Below, one piece after another: positions 1 to 8,576 of a stretch of 64,000 nt of DNA (within the stretch, counting starts at the first letter, position 1; each line of letters starts with the position of its first letter). Source of the stretch: Streptomyces sp. NBC_00358 (GTDB lineage Bacteria > Actinomycetota > Actinomycetes > Streptomycetales > Streptomycetaceae); assembly GCF_036099295.1 (NCBI RefSeq), contig NZ_CP107976.1, forward strand, positions 4,898,001 through 4,962,000. Direction: 5' to 3'. Position numbers and translations under genes: made by a program. The notes under the pieces were generated by a model. It was not told the origin of the DNA. It searched no databases and saw nothing but the letters and a program-made list of their open reading frames with translations.

Positions 1-152
1 GCGAGGCCCAGACGGCGGAGGTGCTCGGCGTCTCCGTCGGCACGGTCAAGTCGGCGGTCTCCCGCGCGCTGGGGAAACTGCGCGAGGACCCCGAGCTGGT
101 CCCGGTGCGTCAGGAGACGCCCCGACCGGCCGCCGAGCAGGCAGTTGGCTGA
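1..152 (+). CDS. C-terminal end of a SigE-family ECF sigma factor (partial)
   Basis: The frame is open from the window edge to TGA at 150-152. The visible 49 residues hold the end of sigma region 4: AEVLGVSVGTVKSAVSRAL is the helix-turn-helix that reads the -35 element, followed by a short KLRE stretch and a proline-rich tail. The VGTVKS signature is typical of the SigE family of extracytoplasmic-function sigma factors common in Streptomyces. The core-binding region 2 lies outside the window, so neither the regulon nor an anti-sigma partner can be judged. The next gene starts about 100 bp downstream behind its own palindrome, so the two are probably separate units. Confidence 0.8.
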   Translation, partial: EAQTAEVLGVSVGTVKSAVSRALGKLREDPELVPVRQETPRPAAEQAVG

Positions 153-174
153 TCGATCATTCCTTCGCCTAGTG

Positions 175-192
175 ACATACCACGCGGTATGT
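175..192. promoter_or_regulatory. Palindromic operator upstream of the acyl-CoA ligase
   Basis: ACATACC-ACGC-GGTATGT is a perfect inverted repeat with 7-bp arms and a 4-bp centre. It ends 60 bp before the GTG start of the ligase. Size and symmetry fit a TetR-type repressor site, a common arrangement for fatty-acid genes in actinomycetes. The cognate regulator is not in view, so the assignment is inference. Confidence 0.5.
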
Positions 193-252
193 GAGCAGAA
201 TCAGCCCAACCCATTACTACCGCGTAGGCAATGTCGCCCCCGGGAGGACGCC

Positions 253-1908
253 GTGCTGAGCACGATGCAGGACGTACCGCTGACTGTGACCCGCATTCTG
301 GAGCACGGGGCGCTGGTGCACGGAGAGTCGCAGATCACGACCTGGACGGGCGAGGGCGAGCCGCACCGCCGCAGCTTCCGCGAGGCCGGGGAGCGCGCCA
401 ACCAGCTCGCCCACGCCCTGCGCGACGACCTCGGTGTGACGGGCGACGAGCGGGTCGCGACCCTGATGTGGAACAACGCCGAGCACGTCGAGGCGTACTA
501 CGCGATCCCCTCCATGGGCGCCGTGCTGCACACCCTGAACCTCCGCCTCCCGGCCGAGCAGCTCGTCTTCATCGTCAACCACGCCGCCGACCGCGTGATC
601 ATCGCCAACGGCTCGCTGCTTCCGCTGCTCGCGCCGCTCCTTCCCCACCTGCCGACGGTGGAGCACGTGGTGGTCTCGGGTCCCGGTGACCGTTCGCTGC
701 TGGACGGGACGAGCGTGCGGGTGCACGAGTACGAGGCACTGCTCGCCGGGAAGCCGACGGCCTACGACTGGCCGGAGATCGACGAGCGGCAGGCCGCGGC
801 CATGTGCTACACCTCCGGCACCACCGGAGACCCCAAGGGTGTTGTGTACTCCCACCGTTCGATCTACCTGCACTCCATGCAGGTGAACATGGCCCAGTCC
901 ATGGGGCTCACCGACCATGACACGACCCTCGTCGTCGTCCCGCAGTTCCACGTCAACGCCTGGGGTCTGCCGCACGCGACCTTCATGTCCGGCATCAACA
1001 TGCTGATGCCGGATCGTTTCCTCCAGCCCGCGCCCCTCGCCGAGATGATCGAGAGCGAGCGGCCGACGCACGCCGCCGCCGTCCCGACCATCTGGCAGGG
1101 CCTGCTCGCCGAGCTGACCGCCAAGCCCCGGGACGTCTCCTCCCTCGCCCAGGTGACGATCGGCGGCTCGGCCTGCCCGCCCTCGCTCATGGCCGCCTTC
1201 GACGCGCTGGGCATGCGCGTCAGCCACGCCTGGGGCATGACCGAGACCTCCCCGCTCGGTACCGTCGCCCGCCCGCCGGCCCACGCCGTGGGCACCGACG
1301 AGGAGTTCGCGTACCGCCTCACCCAGGGCCGGTTCCCGGCGGGCGTCGAGGCCCGCCTCACCGGCCCCGGCGGCGAGCGGCTCCCGTGGGACGGCGAGTC
1401 CGCCGGCGAGCTGGAGGTCCGCGGCCCGTGGATCGCCGGCGCCTACTACGGCGGCAACGACGCGGAACCGCTGCGCCCCGCCGACAAGTTCAGCGAGGAC
1501 GGCTGGCTCAAGACAGGTGACGTCGGCACGATCAGCCCCGACGGCTTCCTGACCCTCACCGACCGTGCCAAGGACGTCATCAAGTCGGGCGGCGAGTGGA
1601 TCTCCTCGGTCGACCTGGAGAACGCCCTCATGTCCCACCCGGACGTGACCGAGGCCGCGGTCGTGGCCGTCCCCGACGAGAAGTGGGGCGAGCGGCCGCT
1701 GGCCACCGTCGTCCTGAAGGAGGGTTCCACGGCTGACTTCGAGAGCCTGCGCGCCTTCCTCGCCGAAGAGGGCAAGATCGCCAAGTGGCAGCTCCCGGAG
1801 CGCTGGTCGGTCGTCGAGACGGTCCCGAAGACGAGCGTCGGCAAGTTCGACAAGAAGGTGCTCCGCAAGAAGTACGCGGAGGGCAGTCTGGACGTGACCA
1901 AGCTCTGA
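253..1908 (+). CDS. Acyl-CoA synthetase (fatty acid-CoA ligase, AMP-binding)
   Basis: A 551-residue member of the ANL adenylating superfamily, which activates a carboxylic acid with ATP and transfers it to coenzyme A. The P-loop-like motif YTSGTTGDPKG is intact, the middle domain carries the AWGMTET adenine-site motif, and the C-terminal lid has GGEWISSVDLEN and the PKTSVGKFDKK catalytic lysine region. Length and motifs fit medium- or long-chain fatty-acid ligases of the AlkK/FadD type; chain length cannot be read from sequence. GTG at 253 is preferred over an upstream ATG at 145 because GGGAGG lies just before it and the upstream extension is not conserved-looking and overlaps the preceding gene. 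ATG at 265 is an alternative. Confidence 0.9.
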   Translation: MLSTMQDVPLTVTRILEHGALVHGESQITTWTGEGEPHRRSFREAGERANQLAHALRDDLGVTGDERVATLMWNNAEHVEAYYAIPSMGAVLHTLNLRLPAEQLVFIVNHAADRVIIANGSLLPLLAPLLPHLPTVEHVVVSGPGDRSLLDGTSVRVHEYEALLAGKPTAYDWPEIDERQAAAMCYTSGTTGDPKGVVYSHRSIYLHSMQVNMAQSMGLTDHDTTLVVVPQFHVNAWGLPHATFMSGINMLMPDRFLQPAPLAEMIESERPTHAAAVPTIWQGLLAELTAKPRDVSSLAQVTIGGSACPPSLMAAFDALGMRVSHAWGMTETSPLGTVARPPAHAVGTDEEFAYRLTQGRFPAGVEARLTGPGGERLPWDGESAGELEVRGPWIAGAYYGGNDAEPLRPADKFSEDGWLKTGDVGTISPDGFLTLTDRAKDVIKSGGEWISSVDLENALMSHPDVTEAAVVAVPDEKWGERPLATVVLKEGSTADFESLRAFLAEEGKIAKWQLPERWSVVETVPKTSVGKFDKKVLRKKYAEGSLDVTKL

Positions 1909-2055
1909 CGCGCCACGGGGCGGCCACCGCCGGCCCCGGGAGAGCCGTACACGCAGGCCGGGCGGGGAGCCTCAGGGCTCCCCGCCCGGCCTGCGCGCGG
2001 TTCACCGGCCCACCGGCGCACGGACGTGCGGCCGGGACGGGTCCGGCTCAGGACA

Positions 2056-5000
2056 CTAGTTGGTGCCGATGCGGGCCAGGAGGTCCACGATCCGGTCCTG
2101 GACCTCGTCGCTCGTGGAGCGTTCGGCGAGGAACAGCACGGACTCCCCCGCGGCCAGCCGCGGCAGTTCCGCCGGGTCGACGGCGGCCGTGTAGACGACG
2201 AGGGGCGTGCGGTTCAACTGCCCGTTCGCCCGCAGCCAGTCGACGATCCCGGCACGCCGGCGCCGTACCTGCATCAGGTCCATCACCACGAGGTTCGGCC
2301 GCATCTGCGCGGCCAGGGTGACGGCGTCCTCGTCCGTCGAGGCGCGCGCGACCTGCATCCCGCGCCGCTCCAGCGTGGCCGTCAGCGCCAGCGCGATCTC
2401 CGCGTGCTCCTCGATCAGCAGCACCCGCGGCGGGTGCTGCTCGGAGTCGCGGGGCGCGAGCGCCTTCAGCAGTACGGCGGGGTCGGCGCCGTACGCCGCC
2501 TCGCGCGACGCCTGTCCGAGTCCGGCCGTCACCAGGACGGGCACCTCGGCGGCGACGGCGGCCTGGCGCAGCGACTGCAACGCCGTGCGGGTGATCGGAC
2601 TGGTCAGCGGGTCGACGAACAGCGCGGCCGGGAACGCGGCGATCTGCGCGTCGACCTCTTCGCGCGAGTGCACGACCACGGGCCGGTAGCCGCGGTCGCT
2701 GAGTGCCTGCTGGGTGGGGGCGTCGGGCGCCGGCCACACGAGCAGCCGACGCGGGTTGTCCAGCGGCTCCGGGGGCAGTTCGTCGTCCACGGGACGCGGC
2801 TGCGGCTGGTCGGCGACCTCGACGGCACCGCCGGGACCGTCGAGCGGCTCGGGGCCTTCGGCCGCGTTCTCGTCCGGTGCTCCTATGGCGTACGACCGTC
2901 CGGCGCCCTCGGTGGTGCCGGGCCGCCGGGGGCCGCCCTGCGGAAGCGAGCGCGCTCCCGTCTCGGCGCGTTCGACGACGGGCTCCGGCGGTGTGCCGAG
3001 CTTGCGGCGACGGCCTCCGCCGTTCGACGCGTGCGGGGGAGGCGTCTGCGCCTGGACGCCGCCGCCCGGCTGGGCCGCCGCGACCTGGCGGGCGAAGGGC
3101 ACGCCCTGGCCGAGCGTGCGCACGCTTATGGCACGGCCCTGCGTCGAGTTGGAGTCGGCGGCCGGGGCGGACGGGGGAGCGGCCTCGGCGGGCAGCGGCT
3201 GGGCGGCACGCGGGACCGGGCGCTCCGGGGGGAGCGGGGTGGGGGCGGACCGGGCCGTGACGGCCGGGTCCGCCGCCGGGAGCGCGGGCTGCGCGCCCGC
3301 GCCGGACGGCACCGGCCTGCCGGGGGAACCCGCGGCCTGAGTGCCGGCGCCGTTGGTGGTGTTCGCGTCGGGCCACGGCTGGGGGGCCGGAGCGAGCGCG
3401 GAACCCGGCGCCACGGCTGCGGGGGCGGCACCGGCCGGGGTGTCCTGCGCGGCTCCGGCGGGCCGCCGGGCGGGAACCGGCTGACCGGCCGCGGCCTGGA
3501 CACCCTGCGCGGGAAGCCCCTGCGCGGGAACGCTCTGCCCGAGCGCGGGGACCTGCTGTCCGGGAACACCCTGGGCCGGGAGTGCCTGCGCGGGTGTCCC
3601 CGCCGTCGTCCCGGGCCGGCCCGGGGCCGCGATCTGAGCGGCTCGTCGGCGGCCCGTCGGGGCGGAGGCGGGGTGCGGCTGCGGCGGTGTGTGATCGTCG
3701 TCGGGGTCGTGCAGCATCGCGTCGTGGCGGCCGTCGGGCTGCTGAGCCAACGCGACCTGGGCCTGTGCAGCCCGAGCGACCTGTGCCCGAGCCGCCTGGG
3801 CCTGGGCGGCCTGGGCCTGGGCGGCCTGCACCTGGGCGGCCTGCACCTGGGCCTCGGCCTGGACGTATTCCGGTGAGCGGTCCGCCTCCGCCGGCGGCAG
3901 CGCGAACACCGCGCGGGCGCCCGTCTCCTGTGCGGCGGCACGCTCGGCCGCCGCGGCCAGCGCGCGTCGGCGCCGTCCGGTCGTCCGGCCCGCCTCGTCG
4001 GCGGCACCGTCGTCCTCGTCACGGCCGTCGTCCGGTGCCGTGGCGGCCCCGGCCGGCCGCGCACCGGGCGCCATCGGCAGGGCCGCGGGCAGTGCGTTCT
4101 GTTCGCCGTCCCGGCGCGCGCGTCGTCCGGAAGGCACCGGCACCCCCTGCGGAGGCACCGTCCCGCCCAGCCCGGATCCCACGGCCGCGGTACCCGCCCC
4201 GTGCTCGCCCGCCATCACGACCGCGCCCTCGGAGACCCCGTCGGGCGCGCCTTCGGCCGTGGCGTGGCCGGTGCCCTCGGCGGGGCTGGGCCGGCCGCGG
4301 CGTCGCCCGGTACCGCCGGAGCCGTCCTCCGCGCCCTCGGTCGTCTGCTCGTGCGCGGAAACCGGCAGTTCGCCCGTCGCCTGCTCCTCGCTGGCACGCC
4401 GGCGACGGCGCCCGGTGGGAGCGGTCGTACCGGCACCGGCCGCCTCGACGGCCTTCGGGCCGGACTCCCCCGCCACCTCGCTCTCCAGGAAGGCGTCCAC
4501 GGAGGACCGCCGGGCCCGCCGCCTGCCACCGCTCTGCTGCGCGGTCGGCTCGGCGAGAGCGACCTCGGTGGAGACCACCGGTCCTGTGCCGAGCGGAACC
4601 GAGCCCGCCCCGCCCCCGATGGGCACCTCCAGGACGTACGCGCTGCCACTCATCCCCGGCACCTCGTGCGTCTGGAGCACACCGCCGTGCGCGCGCACGA
4701 TCCCGCGCACGATCGGCTCGTGCACCGGGTCTCCCCCGGCGTACGGCCCGCGCACCTCGATCCGGACGACCTCGCCGCGCTGTGCCGCCGCCACGACGAC
4801 CGTGTTGTCCATGTAACCGCCCGCCGACACCGGCGCGTTGCCGGTCGCGTCGACGCCCGCGACATCCGCGATGAGGTGGGCGAGGGCGCCCGCGAGACGC
4901 TGCGGGTCGACCTCGGCCTCGATGGGCGGCGCGTGCACGGCGAACTGCACCCGGCCGGGCCCGATCAGGTCGACGGCCCCGTCGACACCGGCCGCGACCA

Positions 5001-6267
5001 CGGCGTCGAGCATCACGTTCGTACGGAAGATCGTGTCGATGCCGGCGTCCAGCCGCTGGTAGCCGAGGACGTTGTCGACGAGCGTCGTGATCCGCGAGTA
5101 GCCGGCCGAGAGGTGGTGGAGCACCTGGTTGGCCTCCGGCCAGAGCTGCCCCGCGTCGTCGGCGGCGAGCTTGGCGAGTTCGCCGCGCAGTTGGTCGAGC
5201 GGCCCGCGCAGGGACCGGCCGAGGACGGCGAGGAGCTGCTCGTGCCGGCCGGTCAGCGCCTCGTAGCGGTCCTTCTCCCGCTCTCCGAGGGCCGCGTAGC
5301 GCTCGTCCCCGGCGGCGAGTTCCTCCTCGTGCCCCTCGGTCAGTTCGGTGAGCTCGGCGGTGTGCCGCTCGCGCAGCTCCTCCAGTTCGGCGGAATGCTC
5401 CTCGCCGATCCGCTCCAGCTCCTCGGCGTGCCGGGTGGCGGCCGCGTCCTTCTCCTCGACCAGGGTGTCGTACGGCCGCCGGTCGGTGAAGGTCATGACG
5501 GCACCGACGAGCTGGTCCCCGTCGCGCACCGGAGACGTCGTCAGGTCGACCGGTACCTGGTCCCCCGACTTCGACCACAGCACCTGCCCGCGCACCCGGT
5601 GCTTGCGTCCGGAGCGCAGGGTGTCGGCGAGCGGCGACTCCGCATAGGGGAAGGTCTCGCCGTCCGCCCGCGAGTGCAGGATCAGGGCGTGCAGGTCCTT
5701 GCCGCCGAGATCGCTGGCCCGGTATCCGAGGATCTGGGCGGCGGCGGGATTGACGAGGACGACCCGCCCCTCGGTGTCCGTCCCGACGACACCCTCGGCC
5801 GCCGCGCGCAGGATCATCTCGGTCTGGCGTTGCGAACGCGCGAGTTCGGCCTCGGTGTCGACGGTGCCCGAAAGGTCGCGTACGACGAGCATGAGCAGCT
5901 CGTCGGGGGTGGGGCCGTGGGTGTCGTAGGCCTGCTGGCCGTTCTCCAGATTCGCGCTCGTGACCTCGACCGGGAACTCCGTGCCGTCGGTCCGGCGCGC
6001 GATCATCCGGGTCGGCTTGGTCCGCCCGCGCTCGTCCGTGGTGTCGGGGCGCCGCATGGATCCGGGGATCAGCCGGGAGTCGAACTCGGGCAGCAGATCG
6101 AGCAGCCCGCGGCCCACCAGAGCCGTGCCCGGGGTCTCGAAGGCCTCCAGGGCGATGCTGTTGGCGTTGACGACGGTCCCGTTGGCGTTGACCAGGACCA
6201 GCGCATCGGGCAGCGCGTCCAGTATGGCTGCGAGGCGAGCAGCGCCTCGGGATGGCCTGCTGCTCAC
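2056..6267 (-). CDS. Giant PAS-domain protein, degenerate hybrid sensor kinase with two receiver-like domains
   Basis: A 1403-residue soluble protein started by GTG behind GGGAGGA. Order: PAS (about 10-130), PAS (about 145-262), a charged coiled coil (270-345), a region resembling the histidine-kinase dimerisation and ATPase domains (345-550), about 600 residues of Ala/Pro/Gln-rich low complexity, then two receiver-like domains (about 1168-1275 and 1285-1403). The kinase part looks inactive. Where SHELRTPL is expected it reads GRSLRGPL, with Arg351 at the histidine position; the N-box asparagines are replaced (H464, D468); no clear DxGxG is present. The last domain keeps an Asp in VVMDL, but its acidic pocket reads LIEEHAE. 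No membrane segments or HAMP domain are visible. It is probably a scaffold or signal integrator. OsaA-like proteins are a comparison point. Confidence 0.75.
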   Translation of the reverse strand: MSSRPSRGAARLAAILDALPDALVLVNANGTVVNANSIALEAFETPGTALVGRGLLDLLPEFDSRLIPGSMRRPDTTDERGRTKPTRMIARRTDGTEFPVEVTSANLENGQQAYDTHGPTPDELLMLVVRDLSGTVDTEAELARSQRQTEMILRAAAEGVVGTDTEGRVVLVNPAAAQILGYRASDLGGKDLHALILHSRADGETFPYAESPLADTLRSGRKHRVRGQVLWSKSGDQVPVDLTTSPVRDGDQLVGAVMTFTDRRPYDTLVEEKDAAATRHAEELERIGEEHSAELEELRERHTAELTELTEGHEEELAAGDERYAALGEREKDRYEALTGRHEQLLAVLGRSLRGPLDQLRGELAKLAADDAGQLWPEANQVLHHLSAGYSRITTLVDNVLGYQRLDAGIDTIFRTNVMLDAVVAAGVDGAVDLIGPGRVQFAVHAPPIEAEVDPQRLAGALAHLIADVAGVDATGNAPVSAGGYMDNTVVVAAAQRGEVVRIEVRGPYAGGDPVHEPIVRGIVRAHGGVLQTHEVPGMSGSAYVLEVPIGGGAGSVPLGTGPVVSTEVALAEPTAQQSGGRRRARRSSVDAFLESEVAGESGPKAVEAAGAGTTAPTGRRRRRASEEQATGELPVSAHEQTTEGAEDGSGGTGRRRGRPSPAEGTGHATAEGAPDGVSEGAVVMAGEHGAGTAAVGSGLGGTVPPQGVPVPSGRRARRDGEQNALPAALPMAPGARPAGAATAPDDGRDEDDGAADEAGRTTGRRRRALAAAAERAAAQETGARAVFALPPAEADRSPEYVQAEAQVQAAQVQAAQAQAAQAQAARAQVARAAQAQVALAQQPDGRHDAMLHDPDDDHTPPQPHPASAPTGRRRAAQIAAPGRPGTTAGTPAQALPAQGVPGQQVPALGQSVPAQGLPAQGVQAAAGQPVPARRPAGAAQDTPAGAAPAAVAPGSALAPAPQPWPDANTTNGAGTQAAGSPGRPVPSGAGAQPALPAADPAVTARSAPTPLPPERPVPRAAQPLPAEAAPPSAPAADSNSTQGRAISVRTLGQGVPFARQVAAAQPGGGVQAQTPPPHASNGGGRRRKLGTPPEPVVERAETGARSLPQGGPRRPGTTEGAGRSYAIGAPDENAAEGPEPLDGPGGAVEVADQPQPRPVDDELPPEPLDNPRRLLVWPAPDAPTQQALSDRGYRPVVVHSREEVDAQIAAFPAALFVDPLTSPITRTALQSLRQAAVAAEVPVLVTAGLGQASREAAYGADPAVLLKALAPRDSEQHPPRVLLIEEHAEIALALTATLERRGMQVARASTDEDAVTLAAQMRPNLVVMDLMQVRRRRAGIVDWLRANGQLNRTPLVVYTAAVDPAELPRLAAGESVLFLAERSTSDEVQDRIVDLLARIGTN

Positions 6268-6456
6268 GAGACGCTTCCTCCCTGTTACCGCACCTTGCCG
6301 ACCGCGGTTGCCATCTTGCCAACCGGCCCGCGGCGTGTCACGCGAGGGAGTCTACGGGCAGTGGTTGCGCTCGCGATGCCGGATGAGAGGGAGGTCGCAC
6401 ACATATGAGACGCAGATCCGGCGGAGAACCTGTGACCACGCATTTCGTGCCGCGGA

Positions 6457-6545
6457 ACCGTGAGAGCACCGTGAGATCACCGTGACGTCGCCGTGTCCTG
6501 GCGGGTCCTGATCGGGTCCTGATCGGTCCGGATCGGGTCCTGGTG
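6457..6545. repeat. Eleven-bp periodic direct repeats upstream of the PAS gene
   Basis: ACCGTGAGAGC, ACCGTGAGATC, ACCGTGACGTC and GCCGTG begin at 6457, 6468, 6479 and 6490. A second set, GGGTCCTGATC and variants, begins at 6503, 6514, 6525 and 6535, so both keep an 11-bp step. On the minus strand the first set reads as TCACGG units in phase, resembling the 11-nt direct-repeat units bound by PhoP in Streptomyces. The block sits 190-280 bp upstream of the PAS-protein start, in the 318-bp gap after the SSI gene. Confidence 0.5.
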
Positions 6546-6585
6546 GGGTGTCCGGGCCGGGGCCTGGCCGGCCACGGGACAGCCC

Positions 6586-7170
6586 TTAGGAGTGCGTGCC
6601 GGGCAGCAGCGGCACCAGGGCGTTCCAGCGCGAGATCTCGCACCCGTTCGAGCGGTCGTAGCGCGCGTCGACGGTCCGCCCCGCCCAGGTCCCCGTGACG
6701 TGGGCGGTGGCCGGGCCCCCGTACTGCATGGTGCAGAGGGTGTCCGGCGGCACCGGGGCGAAGGTGTCCTTGCCCCAGGTGGTCATCCGGTCCAGCCGGT
6801 CGCAGGCCGCCGCCGCGTCCGGATGGCTGCCTCCCGCGGGGTGGCACTCCAGCTCGGACGTCCCGTCCGCACCGCCGCCCACGCCGGTGACGGTCACCGT
6901 CAGCCGGTCCGCGGAGTCGTCCGGGCGGGCCGGCGGGGGCATGAGGGCCGGCAGGGCGACTCCGTACGCGGCGGCGGACAGCGCGGACGGCCCGCCAGGG
7001 AAGAGGGGGGACACCGTGGCGGGGAACGCCGAGGTGGCTCCGGCGGGGGACGCCATGGGTACGGGGGGCACTCCCGGCGCACCGGACGGGGTGCCGGCGG
7101 TGGCGCTGGGCACGGCGGAGAGCGCGGCGGTGGCGGACACGGCGGCGGTGAGGAGCAGTCGGCGCAACAT
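6586..7170 (-). CDS. SSI-family subtilase inhibitor (secreted)
   Basis: A 194-residue secreted protein. The N-terminus is a signal peptide with basic start, hydrophobic stretch and an Ala-rich cleavage region near SATAG. An unusually long Pro/Gly/Ala segment of about 60 residues follows, then a Streptomyces subtilisin inhibitor domain. All four cysteines of the family are present (LEC, ACDRL, LCTMQY, NGCEI), giving the two disulfides. By alignment to SSI the reactive bond lies in CTMQY with Met at P1, predicting activity against subtilisin-type proteases. SSI precursors are usually about 145 residues, so the extra linker is the odd feature. It is an isolated gene. Start ATG at 7170 has only a weak ribosome site. 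Confidence 0.85.
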   Translation of the reverse strand: MLRRLLLTAAVSATAALSAVPSATAGTPSGAPGVPPVPMASPAGATSAFPATVSPLFPGGPSALSAAAYGVALPALMPPPARPDDSADRLTVTVTGVGGGADGTSELECHPAGGSHPDAAAACDRLDRMTTWGKDTFAPVPPDTLCTMQYGGPATAHVTGTWAGRTVDARYDRSNGCEISRWNALVPLLPGTHS

Positions 7171-7327
7171 GACCTGCCTAACGCGGGGCGACCCGCCCGG
7201 TTGCGCGCGGGCGGGTGCTTTGCGGTGCGGCCTGCCTGCCTAGTACCGTGGGGGGCGATTGGTGACACCGCGCTCGACTGTGTCATCATCTGCACGCACC
7301 ACTCGCGCTCGCGCAAGTGGTTGTGCG

Positions 7328-7418
7328 GGAGGCGTCGCCTAGTCCGGTCTATGGCGCCGCACTGCTAATGCGGTTTGGGACTTCAATCCCATCGAGGGTT
7401 CAAATCCCTCCGCCTCCG
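7328..7418 (+). tRNA. tRNA-Ser (anticodon GCU)
   Basis: A 91-nt class II tRNA with acceptor GGAGGCG pairing CGCCTCC, discriminator G, anticodon loop CTGCTAA, a long variable arm and the T loop in GGGTTCAAATCCC. It reads AGC/AGU codons. CCA is not encoded. A strong hairpin follows at 7428-7460. Confidence 0.95.
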
Positions 7419-7427
7419 CGCGAAGAT

Positions 7428-7460
7428 CCGAAGCCCCGGTCCCATGGACCGGGGCTTCGG
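7428..7460 (+). terminator. Terminator after tRNA-Ser(GCU)
   Basis: CCGAAGCCCCGGTCC and its exact complement form a 15-bp stem with a 3-nt loop (CAT), starting 10 nt after the tRNA. There is no clear T tract, as is common in Streptomyces. Confidence 0.75.
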
Positions 7461-7571
7461 CGTTCTCGGTGTCCGTGTTCCCCGTCCGAGTTCCCCAGGG
7501 CCGCGTTCCATGGGTCCGCGGGAGCCGCGCGGGGCGCGGGCGCCCGGGGGGCTCGCGAAGGCCCAGAAGTG

Positions 7572-7604
7572 CGTTTGCCCAGCTCACAAGGGGTGAGGCA
7601 AACG
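7572..7604. other. Stable hairpin upstream of tRNA-Arg
   Basis: CGTTTGCC and GGCAAACG form a perfect 8-bp outer stem enclosing CTCAC/GTGAG. The hairpin lies about 95 bp before tRNA-Arg(ACG). It may be a second-stage terminator of the upstream unit or an operator. Confidence 0.4.
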
Positions 7605-7699
7605 GATTTCACATGGCGGCGGCAGTCATGTAATGTTCTTCCTGTCGCCGCGAGCGGGGCAAAAGCCCGGCAAGCGAAGACAGAAGCACAACAGAACAA

Positions 7700-7772
7700 G
7701 CACTCGTAGCTTAACGGATAGAGCATCTGACTACGGATCAGAAGGTTGCAGGTTCGAATCCTGCCGAGTGCA
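7700..7772 (+). tRNA. tRNA-Arg (anticodon ACG)
   Basis: A 73-nt tRNA with acceptor GCACTCG/CGAGTGC, discriminator A, anticodon loop CTACGGA and T loop in AGGTTCGAATCCT. The encoded A34 must be converted to inosine to read CGC and CGA. The enzyme for this, TadA, is encoded in the same window at 32500-32994. CCA is not encoded. Confidence 0.95.
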
Positions 7773-7779
7773 CAGCAGA

Positions 7780-7821
7780 CCAGAGGCCCCGCGGAGAAAT
7801 CCACGGGGCCTCTGGCTTTTT
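7780..7821 (+). terminator. Terminator after tRNA-Arg(ACG)
   Basis: CCAGAGGCCCCG and its complement form a 12-bp stem, with the inner bases around GAAATCC as loop, followed by CTTTTTG. This is a classical intrinsic terminator just after the tRNA. Confidence 0.9.
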
Positions 7822-7922
7822 GCGTGGACGGCAGTGGTTGACGGCAACCGGGTTCCGAAGTGGTTCGGGGGCACCCGGTGGATCTTGGCATGGCCCTGAC
7901 GTGCCTGAGAGGATCCCTGCTC

Positions 7923-8474
7923 ATGGACACCAGGGGCGGGGATTCGCCACAGCAGGACACGGACCGTGGCAGGGCAGTGGAGTTCACCTACCGGCCGACG
8001 GCTGCGGACTTCGAGGAGGCGCTCCGTGCGCGAGCCCGTCGGTCACCGGCGGGCCGGGCCCAGTTGTTCATGGCGCCGATGATCGCGACAGTCGCCGTGT
8101 CCGTCTTCTCGATCCTCCACGACGCCTCGCTGACCGTGTGGATCGTCACGCTGGTGCTCTCCGTGGCCGCCACGTCCTGGGGCGCTGTACGCGGAAGGCG
8201 CATCGCGGCCCGCCGGATGTTCGGCTTCATGGAGGCGTACGGGCAGTGTCACGTGGTGGCCGACGACCGAGGCACGGTCACCACCGGCGAGCGGGCGTCC
8301 CACACCACCGGGTGGACGGTGTACCGGGAGTATCTGGAGACCACCGGGCTCTTCGTGCTGCTGAGCGGTGACCGCGCGGCCGGATTCGCGATACTGCCCA
8401 AGAGGGGCGCCCAGGACCCCGCCGACGTGGACCGGCTTCGGGTGATCCTGGACCGGAACCTGAAGCGCCTCTAG
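7923..8474 (+). CDS. YcxB-like membrane protein
   Basis: About 183 residues from ATG 7923, which has GAGAGG upstream; an in-frame ATG at 7860 would add 21 residues without a better ribosome site. Two closely spaced hydrophobic segments (around APMIATVAVSVFSIL and VWIVTLVLSVAATSW) form a membrane hairpin. A soluble part follows with the pattern TTGWTVYREYLETTGLFVLL and a terminal ILPKR segment, typical of YcxB-family proteins. The family has no established biochemical role. No operon partner is obvious; the tRNA terminator lies upstream and a GNAT gene about 100 bp downstream. Confidence 0.7.
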   Translation: MDTRGGDSPQQDTDRGRAVEFTYRPTAADFEEALRARARRSPAGRAQLFMAPMIATVAVSVFSILHDASLTVWIVTLVLSVAATSWGAVRGRRIAARRMFGFMEAYGQCHVVADDRGTVTTGERASHTTGWTVYREYLETTGLFVLLSGDRAAGFAILPKRGAQDPADVDRLRVILDRNLKRL

Positions 8475-8576
8475 ATGGCTCCAGGGGCCCACCCGTACCG
8501 TGGCCTTCCGGGGTGACCTGAACCGGATGAACCACGAGATCGGCGACCTGTCCGCACGAAGCGAGAACGAGCCTCA

